Assembly: GCA_021031095.1 (NCBI GenBank)
Contig: JAGFVP010000031.1
Location: 1 to 64,000, forward strand
DNA length: 64,000 bases
Reading direction: 5' to 3'
DNA from: Bathelium albidoporum
Lineage: Eukaryota; Ascomycota; Dothideomycetes; Trypetheliales; Trypetheliaceae
The notes below the pieces were generated by a model. It saw only the letters and a program-made list of their open reading frames with translations. It searched no databases and had not been told where the DNA came from. A program made the translations under genes and the position numbers. Below, one piece after another: positions 11,023 to 23,209 of this stretch (the stretch's first letter is position 1; each line of letters starts with the position of its first letter).

Positions 11023-11290
11023 TGTTACGGAAGTAACAGATGGAGGTTCGGAAGCAGCATTAGTGAGGTTCGGAAGTGGCTTGAGAGGTTCGGCAGCAGC
11101 ATCCATCGGTAGCAGCCATGTATATAAGCAGCTCATAGCCCATCTCTCACGAATTCAAGCTTCTTCTCTTCTCTTGATCTCTGCCAATACCATATCAAAG
11201 GCTATAAGAGTTAGACCGTTGGAAACGGGTGGAGGGGTATTTCATTCTTCGTCGAGTGATTCCTCTGCAGTAGCTGCTTCGATAGACAGG
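11023..11290 (+). repeat. LTR-like repeat starting TGTTACGGAAGTAACA (copy 1)
   Basis: Starts with a 16-bp inverted repeat (TGTTAC-GGAA-GTAACA). It is followed by GGTTCGGAAGCAGCA-type repeats, a TATATAAG box, a CTTCTTCTCTTC tract and AATACCATA. The same order of elements recurs at 28971. The right end is not defined, and no internal retroelement sequence is attached, so it may be a solo LTR. Confidence 0.45.
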
Positions 11291-13013
11291 GCGCTGATCC
11301 GTCCCACAGTGTGTTCATGTAGCGGTAGTCGAGACTTGGACTAGGTTGGGCGAGTAGCCATGCTCGTCAATGTGATTTGGGGAATGATTCAGAGGTTGAA
11401 TCATGATCGAAGGTCGACCCATGATTGTAGGTTGCTCGATAAGTGTCAGTGTCACACAAGGCGCTGCCATCGGTAGCAAAGTACCAAAATACGGGAATTC
11501 GACCGTTTCAGGCTGTTTAATTGATAAATCACTAGGTTTCAGAAGGATGAAATCCCTGTGGAGTAATAGGGGTTGATTTGTGTACTTAAGCAGCTCAATT
11601 CCCGCAGGGATTAAATCAATATGGTGCTGCGGAGCTGTGACAATTGACAAGTACCGTGTCTTGGATGCTGCCTTCATCAATGCCGGTCCTGTGACTGCCG
11701 TCTTCATTGCTGTCGCCTCCGTAGCTGCTATTTCATAGGTGACTGTTTCTGGAGTCGCTGATTTTGCTGCTATTATCTCCGCTACTGCATGCTGCTATTC
11801 CCTGCTACTGCTGTAGCGTTGCTGATGACTGCAGCTCAGATTATATTACGTCCGCCGCTGTTCCTGAACATCTACTCATGCAGCCTTGGAATTTTTGCTG
11901 TTCGAGCCTCAATTCGTAAAGATCTACCGCATTTAAGTGGAACTCGCTTTTGAGTAGTCTATCATATCCCACTATCTCCTGCATCCGCACTGTAATATTC
12001 GAGCATTAACAGCTTTCTGCAGGATTGAGGTCTGATGACTAAGCAGGATCTCGAAGCTCTCGTCTCCAATGAAAAAGATGGGCACTCAGGCAGGGGTTAC
12101 AAGGGGGTTAGCTTGCCGATATCTCTATTGTCACGGCTGCAAGCGTTGCCCGCTGCTCTAGAACTACTCCGCAGGCAACAAAGATGACGCCACCAGCGCT
12201 GCCAACACGATGGGCCTTCCTGCTAATCTCGGTGACAGGTTGACGGCATGCGTGTATATAACCGAGGGCGTTACACAAGGTACGGCCTTGTTGTATGTAT
12301 GAAGACGAGAGAATCGAAAGTCCCTGCGTAGCTGGTAGGCTAAAATTCGCCCAGCAAAGGACGGTGCGGCCACAGCTGCACTTCGCCCTGCATGGGAAGC
12401 AAGCGGCACGGTCCAAAGTCCAGGTCTACCTAAATTAAGCTCATTAGCCCCTAGATCCCAGATTTCGGAAAGTTCGCCACCGGAGAGGTAGGAGCAGGGA
12501 GGCCGCACACGAACGTATCATCTTCTGCAAGCAAGCGGAGATAATTCAATTAATTAGGCGGCTAGCGGACCATATGATCGACCTTACATCAATGATAGGT
12601 TACACAAAGAAAGAGAATTCAGTTCCTTAGATGGCGGCAGCCGACTGCCGAAACACTCCTCCTTACGAATGCATGTAGGTAATGATGGAATGGAGCTTGT
12701 GCATATTTTTTACTCAAAGCAATACGACTTCGCTCGGCGCACTCCATCTGTGAAAGGGTTTATCATGTAACAAATCTGTTGTGACAGGAATTGAAAGAGC
12801 AGCGGCGTAACAGCCTAGAATGTGGACTCATGTGGTCATCATTTTTAGAAGTCACAACCACACTTTTATATTTGGGGTAAGAAGTTGAAATTGACTGCGA
12901 TTTATACATGCACCTGCACCAAGTTCGTCACATGAATCGACCATATTGATCGTTTCCAAACGATCTTACTACATGATCACGGATCACCGTACCCTTGTGG
13001 GTTGTTTGCGAGC
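11291..13013. other. Spacer with a trinucleotide-rich patch
   Basis: 11690-11840 is rich in GCT/TGC trinucleotides. 12410-12480 has weak similarity to the inner part of the LTR-like repeat at 28971 (TTAGC...CCTAGATCCCA). Open frames here (for example the minus strand at 11315-11707) show no recognisable motif. Confidence 0.35.
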
Positions 13014-13768
13014 CTAGATGATGACCTCAAAGCTTGGGCTCCCCTTGGACGCGGAAAACCACTCCCATGTCTTCTGAGCAATGTTGCTAGGATTGAAGGT
13101 CTCATGCTCAGGAGAGACTTGGCCCTGAATATTGATGACGCCTACGAAAACTCCCTCCGGCCCGTAAGTCATCTGCATACTCTGCAGCATGTTACGCTGG
13201 GCAGCCTTGACCAAGGATAGCGCAAACAGCTGAGGAATTGGGTGCTGTGGCAGTAGCGAGCTGGTGACGATGAGGGCCGGCTGTGCCGATTTGGATGACT
13301 CGGCCAGGTCGATGAGGTGGGGCATAAACTTCTGCACCACGAAGTAGAGGGCGGAGACGTTGATCTAGACATGGTATGCCATGAGATGGGACTCTGATAT
13401 CTATCGTCAAGGCAAACACTTACTTTGAAGTCATAATCAATTTCCTTTGCGTCGTGAGACAATAGGGCGGATGACAGAACGCGTGCAGCGTTGTAGAAGA
13501 CGCAGTCAGGCTTGCCAAGCTCCTTCTCGGCATCGTTGAGTACCTTCGCAAATGCCTCGGTGTCGACCACGTCGACCGCGTAGGCCTTGACCTTAATATG
13601 GGACCCGACAGCCTGCTGAAGAACCTCTCCCTCGACATTGAGCTGCTCGACGCGTCGAGCGATCAGAGCCACGTTAGTGTAGCCCTTGGAAGCGAAGAGT
13701 GTAGTCATACTCCTACCGATGCCTGGACCAGAGCCAACACAGACCAAGGTTTTGCCATTTAACACCAT
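13014..13768 (-). CDS. Short-chain dehydrogenase/reductase-like protein lacking the catalytic tyrosine
   Basis: Two exons, 13768-13424 and 13364-13014, joined by a GT-AG intron of 59 nt that keeps frame, give 231 residues. The N-terminus has the Rossmann nucleotide-binding glycine motif (G-S-G-P-G-I-G), then an R-R pair after the second strand (ALIARRVE) that fits an NADP(H) preference. D-V-V-D and N-A-A motifs follow in the expected places, as does a serine (VTSSLL). The usual Y-x3-K is not conserved: the lysine is in SLVKAAQRN, but the residue four before it is leucine. It is therefore either an atypical SDR or a non-catalytic nucleotide-binding paralogue. The length is slightly below the 250 typical of classical SDRs. 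No neighbour suggests a pathway. Confidence 0.8.
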
Positions 13769-15469
13769 GATGTAAAGGGTGACGATTGATAGATAGCAAG
13801 TAGTATGAAGGAGTGGTGAGCAGTCTTAGCAAAAGTGAGTGGATGGAGCAAGAGACAGTGCTCAACTTGAGAGAAAAGTCGCACGATCGCTTCTCGAAGC
13901 CACCCTTGGCTTGTGGCCATGAATGTAGGTGGGTACTAGGTAGGTAGTTGGTGAGCTATGATCGGGCCGCATTCAACCGCTCGTAGTAGTGGGTCGAATT
14001 ACGCCTCAGCCCAATCCATTCCTTTGCCTCCAGCTGTGCGTCTCTCAACTTTGGACGTTTTGGTTGCCCAATATCCTCTTGGCCATCCAGGCTACCTTTT
14101 CCCTGACCGGCGTCTCCCTTAGCCAATGAATTTCCTCTTCGCGTCGTTCAGGGGTCTGCCTTGCTGCCTGGACTTCGCCTGTCGTTGATCTAGTGCTTCA
14201 GTGAAATATTATTTAGCGCAAGCGTCCAGCCGGCTTCCGCCGTGGCTGGTGTTTTGATGAAGCCTAGACCTACTCATAACGACGGTAGCGAAGCCACCGA
14301 CGAAGAGCTGCATGTGCCCCACAGCGTCGCCGGAGTAAATCGAACATCTTTAAGGGAATTTCAAAGCTGCGGGACGCAAGTGACACAAGGCATGTTCTCT
14401 GTTACTATCTATCTCCTTGTCCGTTCAGGCTTGACATGGGCTCTGATGATCAACTTTTAACTCAGTAGCTTTCAGCGAGGACCTCTCCAGTTGCTCTAAG
14501 TTAGCGTTTTATGGCGTTACGTTTGTGTATGTTTCTAAATGTGTTACAGGGACTCCGCGCTGACACAGATCGCTCCAATTCCCAGATATCTTACTTTGTC
14601 GGATCCATGTACGTGATTGAGAGAGAAATTAGCGGGTTTCTTTGTTCCACAGACTTGGCAAGTTGCACGACGCATCGAGCGTGAGTGGAAGGAACGTGAA
14701 ACTCATCCGGTGCCGTGGTGGAACGCCGTTTGACCTATTTGTTCAACTAGCTTACCAACATTAGGCTAATTCATACTACTGCGTGTACGAATGATCTATG
14801 TTTACAGAAGAAGCATATTTCATTGTGTGTCGATGCGGGTGAAATTTGTATGCATCCTGGAACATCAGGCTTTCACGACCCGGCATACGATCAATGATCC
14901 ACACTTGGTGGTAAGATGGTGCCACCGGAGAGATCGCATTAGAAGAGCACAAATCTTCCATATGTTGGTATTCCTGAAACGGTGACCGCGGAAACTGTAC
15001 CGTTGAATCCTTGCACCTGGGCAAGCCAACCGAGATCCAGAGAAAAGATGGTGTCCACATGATGGCCAGAGGCTCTGCGATTCGGCGTCCTGCCTTCAGT
15101 CTAGCGGAGAAGCAGCATTTGTGTGAGATCACGAATAGCCAATGAAGGTCGGTCTTAGCTGGATTACGCAGATATCTGGACTTTCTGGCTTTGGTTAGAA
15201 AATTTGGGAGGCGCCTCACATTGTTATCACTTTACTGATTGGCTACGCTGTTGGGCGTCGTGGCCGAACACCGGTGGACACCGTGTATTTAGTAATGCTT
15301 GTCTGTCTCAGAATTCTAGGATGACTTTCCAGATCCAGCTCAACTTTCTGCCTTCAAGGCCTTTCTGTATCCTCTATGAACATAGTCTGCTTGTAGGCAG
15401 CATTTGAACCTCAGATCCTTCTACGCAGATTTATATTACGTGGCGATCAGCTTAGCTAAACGTTCCAAA
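13769..15469. other. Spacer, no supported gene
   Basis: A minus-strand open stretch of about 60 codons at roughly 13958-14150 has no start codon and no motif. Nothing else is recognised. Confidence 0.4.
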
Positions 15470-16939
15470 ATGGACTACCTGATTTTAATACTTCTGGGAT
15501 TCGGTTACGTTATCTGCCATCTTCGGACATTGCTGTGGCCTACCAAGGCAGCCAACGCTTTCAATGCAAGAGATAACGAGAAAGACCTCACAAAGCATAT
15601 AGTCGATAGCATTAAGAGCTATGCCAATTATCATGAGACGGCAGCTGTGCTTTATGATTTGATCGAAAAGGACGGTGCTGGGTCATGGCCGCCTCGCACA
15701 AACTACAACCTCGCCGCATGGCCTGCGGCTCTACGTCCTTACAAGCAAATCTATATGGACCTTGCGCCTCTTCTCCCACAAGCTGAACCTTCTCTTGATG
15801 ACCAAGTCAACTTGTTCCGTATCGACAGCTTCCGCGGACAGTTCAGAAAGCAGCTTCAAGAGAAGATCGATTTGGCCGAAGTGAATCAGCTCCTCGACGC
15901 TGTAGGTGCCGGCCGATGGGAGGTCTTCCCCCGAGACGTCTATAATGCCTTCTATTGCTGCATTGCGTCAAGTAGGCATGCCTACCGTTGGGCTACTATC
16001 CCTGTCGTAAGAGTAGCTCAGCTCGAGAAAGAGGTGGCCCTGCCCGAAGAACTGGTCGGACCATGGGAGTCACTCCAGCGTCACTTTGGCTGTGCGTCAG
16101 ACAGCGGCAACAATACAAGCAATCTCGTTCTGAACTTCGACATGGACGGCACGCACGTCTTCAAGGCTAACACTGGCATGCCCCATAGTATCGCCTTAGC
16201 CGAGGAGGCTTTCGCACGCATCTTCAACGAAACCGAAGTCAAGGCTGTCCCAGTCTACCATGATATGGTTCTAGCTATGATTAGCTGGGCTCGCCAGGAC
16301 AAAGTGGCTTGCGCTAGATATGTGGCTGACATTGAATCGCATATCCGCGCCGTGATGAATAGTTATTACGACAGCATGCATGATGGTAAGATTGCCCGCT
16401 CCGTGTGGCTATCCCGCGTGCAGGGCTTCTTCGCTTGGGGTGTTGGCCACGATGATGAGAATGGAGATTGGATCAAGTTCGACGGTCTGAGTGGGAATCA
16501 GGTCCCGCTGTTCCATGCGTTGGACGCTTTCCTTGGCCTTGAGCCGTACTTGTCGGAGCGAGACCGGAAACGCAATGTGCCTGCACTTCAGCGGGCTGTG
16601 AGAGAGGCTTTTCAGAAGCACTCGTTCCGAAGCCAGCTGTCGGACGATCCAAAGGACGAGTACGAAGTCCAGATCATCCAAGATATGAATAAGATCATAA
16701 AACGGCTGCGAGTAAGGGTTAACCTAGGCTTGAGGGTTTTAGAGGTATATTTTTTGCTAATATCCTCGTCATAGTTGTTTCGAACCACCCACAGGATGCG
16801 TGCCAAGGCATATCTTTCACAGCCTGCTCCTGAAAGGTTGCCCATGACGGCAGGGAAATCCCTCTTAAAATCCGACGTTGAGACCAGTCTTGATCTTTTG
16901 GACACATTCATGGTTGGGAGAATTAGTCAGACAGCATGA
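15470..16939 (+). CDS. Indoleamine 2,3-dioxygenase-superfamily protein (PrnB-like), membrane-anchored
   Basis: Two exons, 15470-16711 and probably 16808-16939, give about 457 residues. The first ATG in frame starts MDYLILIL, and residues 1-22 form a hydrophobic segment that fits an N-terminal ER signal-anchor. The body is helical. A motif G-L-S-G-N-Q-V-P-L-F near residue 340, followed by HALDAFLG, resembles the conserved block before the last helices of the IDO/PrnB fold. The C-terminal exon contains PAPERLPMTAGKSLL, which I take as family-like. Members of this superfamily bind haem and open or rearrange indole rings, but the substrate here cannot be inferred. An acceptor at 16808 keeps the frame; another stronger-looking AG at about 16796 does not. 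No cluster partner lies next to it. Confidence 0.6.
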
Positions 16940-18668
16940 ATTCATTGCCAAAGGGGTTCCTTTTTAGAATTGGGTAAAGTGCAAACTTGTCGATAGATCT
17001 GAGCGTCCCGATAGTTTCAGTATGGTAAAATTTCATTCTGGCGTTATGTAGCTTGTTTTAATGACGAATCCATCTTTTATGCCGCCATTCACATTAACGC
17101 ACTTGGAGGTTAGTATTTAAGCCTGCTTCAATTAGAATACCTGACAAGGCTATCAAGGAAGATTTTATCAGAGTTTGGGGCATACAAAAAAGCCGTCCAT
17201 AATATAATGATACCCGTGAAGTACCCACCCATAGGTGGCGTGTATTGTTCTTCTATAGGTTCGTATCGCTTTTTGAACTTGCTTTTCTATCTTTTTTCTT
17301 CAGTGTTTACTTTTCTAATCCTCTTCTACTTTATCCTTCCATGTTTCTGTTTCTCTCTTTACTACTTGCTCCTAATGGTACCACCTGCTCTGTTGAGGAT
17401 TAGCTGGAATCACACTCGGAACCTTTGCCGCTGACCATAAAACACATGGTCCGAAACAAGTACAACTCCGCCTCCGCGACCTCGACAATGCTGATTTCCA
17501 ATGAAATCTATGAAGAACCCTTCAGGAGAGCTGGTTCCGGAGTTTCCCGATAGTGACAGCGTCAATATACCTGTAGCCACAACCACAATGTCTGCGTGGG
17601 AAACGTCTCCTTTAGGACGAGACCTTGCCCTTAGTCCAAGACAACTTTTGTGTGTTTCCTGTCACCCTTAGATGAGAAGAAAAAAGGGTGAGTTCACTTC
17701 AGGAATTTGAAGCCGCCGTTTTAGATGGTAAAGTCGTTTTATCTAAAAAGGTGAACCAGGTTGATTCATACTGCAACATTATTGGAACTGATATGGAATT
17801 GAACAGAAGTAGTCCAAGCTCTGGAGAGGAAGGAGAAATTTATATATGCTTTACTGACGAGCCGAATAAAGAAATTGCTACCAAAACATGACACAAGTTT
17901 CCACTTCCCTAGACTGACCGGATGGCAGGTCGGGTGACTTGAATAGACAAATTAAAAATACAGAGGAGGTCGGGGTAGCAGCTGATGTTTTGCGAATGAG
18001 ATCGAAGATCAATCGGAGGTCTCCGGAAAACTCTGCGAGGAATGTTGGAACCACAAAAATTTAACACCAACTTCTGCTACCGGCTGCAATGACGCATAGT
18101 CCAGATGAACGCCGACCCCCAAACTCTAAGCTACTCCTTCTCGCATCATCGCTGGCTTTTGGTCCTCGAGAGTGGGACCAATGTCGGGCGAGGATATCGA
18201 GCAATCGGGTTAGATAAGGCATGTGCCCGCAAAGGTACGTTCAATGCAAGACGAACTCGTGGTGCATCTTCAACGTTAGGGTTGTAGCAGACCTTGATCC
18301 GTCCGGGTTGTAGCAGACCCTTTCTAGAAAATTGATCAAACCGCTTCGCTGCATTTTACTGTACACCATGTTTTACGAGCTCAGATGAATAAAGGAAAAC
18401 ACCGGGGGACGAATTGCAAGAAAAGCATCTTAAGGATTTTACAGACGAGTCAATCTATCCAAAAGCTCGCAAGAGCAGGTCTATATCTACTCTAAGCTTT
18501 TCCTATTCCTAGCAGTGTTGAAGAACCATCCAAAGAACGATAAACTCAAGGCCGCTCCCAAGACACAGGGTAAAGAGCTGTAAGACATCCAAGCCACCCA
18601 AAGACGATAAAAACAATTTTCCCAGTGATACCCAAAGCCCAGACGCACCTTCTCCTTACCGCTCCACC
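16940..18668. other. Spacer, no supported gene
   Basis: Small open frames at 17207-17434 and 17688-17891 have no motif, and their composition (Phe/Leu-rich, pyrimidine tract) does not suggest coding. Nothing else is recognised. Confidence 0.4.
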
Positions 18669-20878
18669 TCACAAATGGCTCCCGTTGACCCCATTTGAAT
18701 GTCCATTCGTCCCATTCGCGTGCCCATTCGTCCCATTTGTATACCCATTGGTCCCATTCGCGTACCCGTTGGTCCCATTCGCATGCCCATTCAACTTCCC
18801 ATTCAATCCCGCCGTCAACTCCGCCAACTCCTGCTCCACCAACTGCCCCTCACGAAAAGGGTCATACATGCGCTGCTTAATATACGCATCCAGGTCCTCA
18901 TCCGCCAGCCCACGCAGCCCAATCTCACGATCCACACCGGCCCGCTGCGCAGCGCGGATCACACCGCGCGCCACCACGACGCTGACGTCGCGGATGCGCG
19001 CCACGTCGGGATACATCCAGCCCGCTTCGTGCTCGGCGGGAGACAGCGATTCGGCGAGCGCAGTGGCGGAGGCGTAGATCATGTCCTGGGTGACGTTGAC
19101 GGCGCGGGCGAGGATGGCGCCCAGGCCGATGCCGGGGAAGACGTACATGTTGTTGCCCTGGCCCGGGGAGAGCAGGCGGCCCGTCGGGTTGTTGCTGTCG
19201 TTGGCGGGGATGGCGGGGAAGGGCGAGCCCGAGGCGAAGAGGCAGCGACCCTTGGTGTATTTCACGGCGTCGGCAAAGGTGCACTCGGACTTGGAGCTAG
19301 GGTTGGAGAGCGGGAAGATGACGGGGTGATCGTTCAGCTCGGCCATGCGCGTCAGGATGTGCGGCGTGAACGCGCCGCCGATGGTCGACAGGCCCATCAG
19401 GATCGTCGGCTGTACGTACTCGACCACCTCCTCGAGGCTGGAGAATTGCCGGCCCTCGTTATCGTCGCGGCTGAAGTAGACCTTGTGCTCGGCCAGCGTG
19501 TCGCCGCGGTCGTTGGTCACCAGGCCCTTGGAGTCGACGAGCCAGAAGCGCCGCCGCGCCTCGTCCTCGCTGAGCCCGCCCTCCTTCATGAAGTACTCGA
19601 CGAGTTGCTTGGCGACGCCGACGCCGGCGCTGCCGGCGCCGAGGAAGACGGCGCGTTGCGAGGAGGCGGGGATCTGGGTGGCGCGGCAGGCGTTGATGAA
19701 CCCGCCGAGGATGACGGCGCCGGTGCCTTGGATGTCATCGTTGAACATGGTATAGGTGTGTTGGTAGCGCTCGAGGGAGGGGAAGGGGTTTTTGAAGTCC
19801 TCGTATTGGATGACGATTCTGATGAGTCCCACTTGTCAGCAGCTGCTTGCCTCTCATAGATTCTTTCCAATGATCAAATAGAGCTTACCCAGGCCATCGT
19901 TCTGTCAAGGCGGCCATGAGCTCGTCCAAGAACTCCTTTTCTTCCTCAGCCGTCACCTTTGGCCTCCGACTGCCCATGTATAGAGGATCTTCCAACAATG
20001 CCTTATTGTTCGTTCCAAGATCAAGGGTGAGCGGGAGAGTGGCGTCGGGCCTGATGCCCGCACATGCTGTGTACAACGCCAGTTTTCCAACTGGAATGCC
20101 CATGCCATTGACACCCAGATCGCCAAGACCAAGAATGCGGGAGCCATCAGTCACGACGGTGATCTCGACATTGTGAGGCCAATTTTGGATGATAGTGTGG
20201 AGGTGTCCGCGATCGGAGAAGGACAGATACATGCCTATTGGAACTTGTAAGCGTGACGTCAAGAAAAGTCTTAGATGCTGTAGACGACTAACCTTCGGGT
20301 TGAGTGTAGATTTGGTGCCATTTTTGGCAGGCTTCACCAACAGTCGGGGTGTAAATGAAAGGTGTCAGCTCCTGGAGTATTGATTAGCTCCCGCATCGTT
20401 GCTTGCAATTCTGTGCATCTCCGCACCTTGATATTGTCGGCCATCAGACGGTAGAACAGATGTACATTGGCTGCACGGAGCTGTGTGAGGTACATGAATT
20501 TGTCGATGGGTGCCGTTCTGCTTTCCAGAAGCTTTAGGCCTGTGACAAAATGTCAGAATCTGACCTTATGAAGCTCGCCACAGACGACTGTGTCCTACAT
20601 CTTTGTGCTTGTATCTCGAAACTCTCAGAGGTCGGCGGCGTCATGCCATAGGTGCGGAGGTATCTGCGGACTTGGGGAGAATATGCCGTGTCATAGTCAC
20701 CACTTCTGTGATTCGCTTTTCTTAGCTTGAGACGCTTCCTCGATGCACATTCAGGCTACACTTACGAGACGGGGGTGTGCTTGACTGGAGGCAGAGGATG
20801 CTGGTGACTCTTAATCTGTGCATGCGGTTCTACACTCTTCGTCGTAAGAGCCGGGGCGGCAGCTGCTGCAGTAGACAT
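18669..20878 (-). CDS. Malic enzyme (NAD(P)-dependent) with a repetitive C-terminal tail
   Basis: Oxidative decarboxylation of malate to pyruvate. Six exons (20878-20766, 20705-20599, 20539-20427, 20371-20293, 20234-19889, 19818-18669) join in frame to 635 residues. Hallmarks in order: FMYLTQLRAANVHLFYRL, ELTPFIYTPTVGEACQ (malic domain), GMYLSFSDRG, DGSRILGLGDLG, GIPVGKLALYTACAGI with the catalytic lysine region, ND-DIQGTGAV metal-binding segment, GAGSAGVGVA dinucleotide-binding loop, and PLSNPSSKSECTFADA. There is no clear mitochondrial targeting peptide; the N-terminus is Ala-rich (MSTAAAAAPAL). The last 40 or so residues are a hydrophilic tail of NG(H/Y)(A/T)NGT heptads encoded by 21-bp DNA repeats, and they lie outside the enzyme fold. 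The enzyme normally feeds NAD(P)H and pyruvate into central metabolism. Confidence 0.92.
18676..18800 (-). repeat. 21-bp tandem repeat coding for NGxxNGT heptads
   Basis: About five diverged copies of a 21-bp unit (plus-strand core CCCATTCGTCCCATTCGCGTG) lie inside the last malic enzyme exon. They keep the reading frame because the unit is a multiple of three. Confidence 0.75.
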
Positions 20879-23209
20879 GTTGTAAGAATGATCAATGTGA
20901 TTGTGGACAGGTGGATACAGCTGGTAATGGGGTAGAGTGGATGATGACTTAGGGAGCAAGAATGGATGGGAAGGGTCTTGAGAGTTCAGCAAGGGATGGG
21001 AGCGAGCTCTGGCAGCTTTGTATAAAGAAGGACCAATTCGCTTCATTTGACGCGGACTGGGGATTGAAACCTCGGGAGCAGCTGCCGGTTCAATCGCAGC
21101 TCTTGGTTTGGCAGGAAAGGTTTGAGATTGGCTGTCCGTGCCTCGTTGAATTTTTTTTTGACGACTATCAGGCCAACATAGTAGCTCGCCTCTCGCCACA
21201 ACTCGGATTGCTCACGGCTGACGCACCCTTTACGCTCTCCCATCTCTACAGCGACGCATGACGGGAAGTGGAGCCGAGAGCTGCTGATATGTGCGACTGG
21301 CCCGGACTTTCTCGCACTCCGCTCGATGCTGTGGCATTATCGTAGGGTTGAGCCTGGAAGGTTCATGATTATGTGGAAAGGGCACAACGGTGACGTTTCT
21401 CGCGTCCAGTGACCGGGTGAAGTCGGAGCAAGTCGGGTCGAGGAGATGGGGGTGGCGTAGCCAGGCGGAAGGCCAACTTGCAAACGCCCATCGGGTCTCC
21501 TCATCAGCGACAACTCGGGTTTCATTGCTGTGCCTTCTGTTCGGCAGTCCGGCTTGGAGTGTTCGTCGGGGTCAAGCTTTTGGGCGGAAGCTAGACCGGC
21601 CATGCCGGCCCTAGGAATCCTCCTCTACTGCAAGCTCATCAAAGCTCTTGAGGGCCCCTGACGATCATTCCAGGCGCCTGGTTACTGGCTAACAAGTCTC
21701 TTGCTTGCGCTATGCCATCCAACGTGTGTTTCATGCATCTACCCCGTACTGCCAATGACTGATCGGCATTTTAGCTGACCCATGAAGCAGCCTAGACTTG
21801 CTTTTTGCGAAGCAGAAACAAATGTTTGTCGACCACGAGTTTCAAAAATTATTTCATTTTGCCCTCGTCAAACTACGTCAAAAGAGACGGCGGCTGACCA
21901 TAGAGCCAGTGGCCAACCAAACCAACGTGTCCCCCAACGACCTTTAAAAATAGCCAATATCCGAGACAAACCCGAGTTTCCGTCCCCTTAACACACTAAC
22001 CTCGGTTCTTTTGAGGGGCCCCGCAAATCCAATCTCGACATTGACTTTATACCTGCGCGAAGCGCGCTTTTGCTCTTTGCATCCCATGGATGCTCTGTTC
22101 CGGTCTTCGCCGCTGTAGAAACAAGACTCACATGAACGAGAACGCAGCAATGTAGAACGAGCGACGTTATCGCCAAACCTCGGGTTTCACCGATGAGCAG
22201 TTGCCGAATCATCAATGTGCATTCCTAAACTGCTGCGTGGTTCCACCGATCAGTTTCTGCTGGATGTTTGAGCTTCCAACTGTTGAGGCATCGCTGCGTA
22301 ACTGGGGCGTGGCCTAGATAGTGCGCCGTGCCTTAGATCACGTAAGTAGGTAAAAAAAATCGTGGAAAATGTTACCAGGCAGCGGGTAACTTTGCAGAGC
22401 AGCTTGAAACATTTATATAATCCTTACTCTCTGACATTTGCGAAAAAGCCTTCGAACTCTTCACAAACCTGGTCCATCAATTTGTTCTTCCTCGCGGATC
22501 GAGTACCTAAGCTATGCGGCTGTATGGCCAGGCAATGCGCGCCGTGGCCCCCCCAGGAACCTCCAAGAGTGCGCATATGCTACGGTGTACGTCAATGTAT
22601 TGCATCCTTTGGCTGTAGCTCATTTGGACAAAGTCTTGTTGGATTTTTAACCGACCGCTGTGCGCCACTAAAAATTTGGCAGGATCTAGGTACAAAAGAT
22701 GTCCGACCACTGCAGAACATTGTTTGAGTTACTCAGGATTTCCTCTAAATTACCGGGGATTTTACTCGCATTATTCAGGTTTTCTAATATTTTCAACGAG
22801 AAGGAATTTTTGAGCCTGAACGGTTTAATGCTTCTTTTCTGTTTCCCTGAGGACCCTTGATGCGTATATGATGCATTGACATTATCAGCCTCAAGGGCCA
22901 CCAAGGGGAACTCGAACCCGCGAGATCAAGGAAACCATTAGCCCAATTAAGATACTCTCTACTCGGGTTCTGTTTTGTGTTACAATCGCAATCCATCAGT
23001 TGTCTGCTTGGGACATTCAGGCTGGTACATGGCTCTGTATTCCTTGAGTATCTTTAGGACGCGTTTCTGGACTTATAGTTCATGCATTCGGCTGGAACAC
23101 AAACTCTAGCCTTTCTCCTGATCTCTTCCAATGCTGGCCTTTCCCCCTGCTAAGTCAGCACCTCCTCTGGAGATCTTTTCCTTACCGTCGGTGCCTATAT
23201 CTCTTCTTG
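20879..23209. other. Long spacer containing one copy of a diverged repeat and a tRNA-like scrap
   Basis: 21955-22145 matches 25230-25450 imperfectly (listed separately). Around 22905-22965 the minus strand has a GGGTTCGAGTTCCC segment like a T-arm but no complete tRNA fold. No gene is supported. Confidence 0.4.
21955..22145 (+). repeat. Diverged dispersed repeat, copy A
   Basis: Shares an ordered series of blocks with copy B at 25230-25450: CTAA(C/T)CTC.GTTCT, GAGG.GCCCCG, GACATTGACTTT / CACGTTCACTTT, CGCGCTTTTGCT / CCGCTTTTTTGCT, and TGGATGCTCTGT. The translated minus strands also align around a TEHP motif, so this may be a decayed coding segment of an unidentified element. Confidence 0.5.

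Noticed and set aside
11315..11707. 130-codon minus-strand frame
   Set aside because: Starts with ATG but has no recognisable domain and overlaps a trinucleotide-rich patch; not enough to call a gene.
14776..15219. 147-codon minus-strand frame upstream of the IDO-like gene
   Set aside because: No motif, and the composition looks like non-coding DNA.
18699..19859. 386-codon plus-strand frame opposite malic enzyme
   Set aside because: It is the antisense of a clear malic enzyme exon; the length is due to GC-rich codon bias on the other strand.
22905..22965. tRNA-like segment on the minus strand (GGGTTCGAGTTCCC)
   Set aside because: The T-arm stem is weak, the distance between a possible D-arm and T-arm leaves no room for an anticodon arm, and the acceptor arms do not pair.
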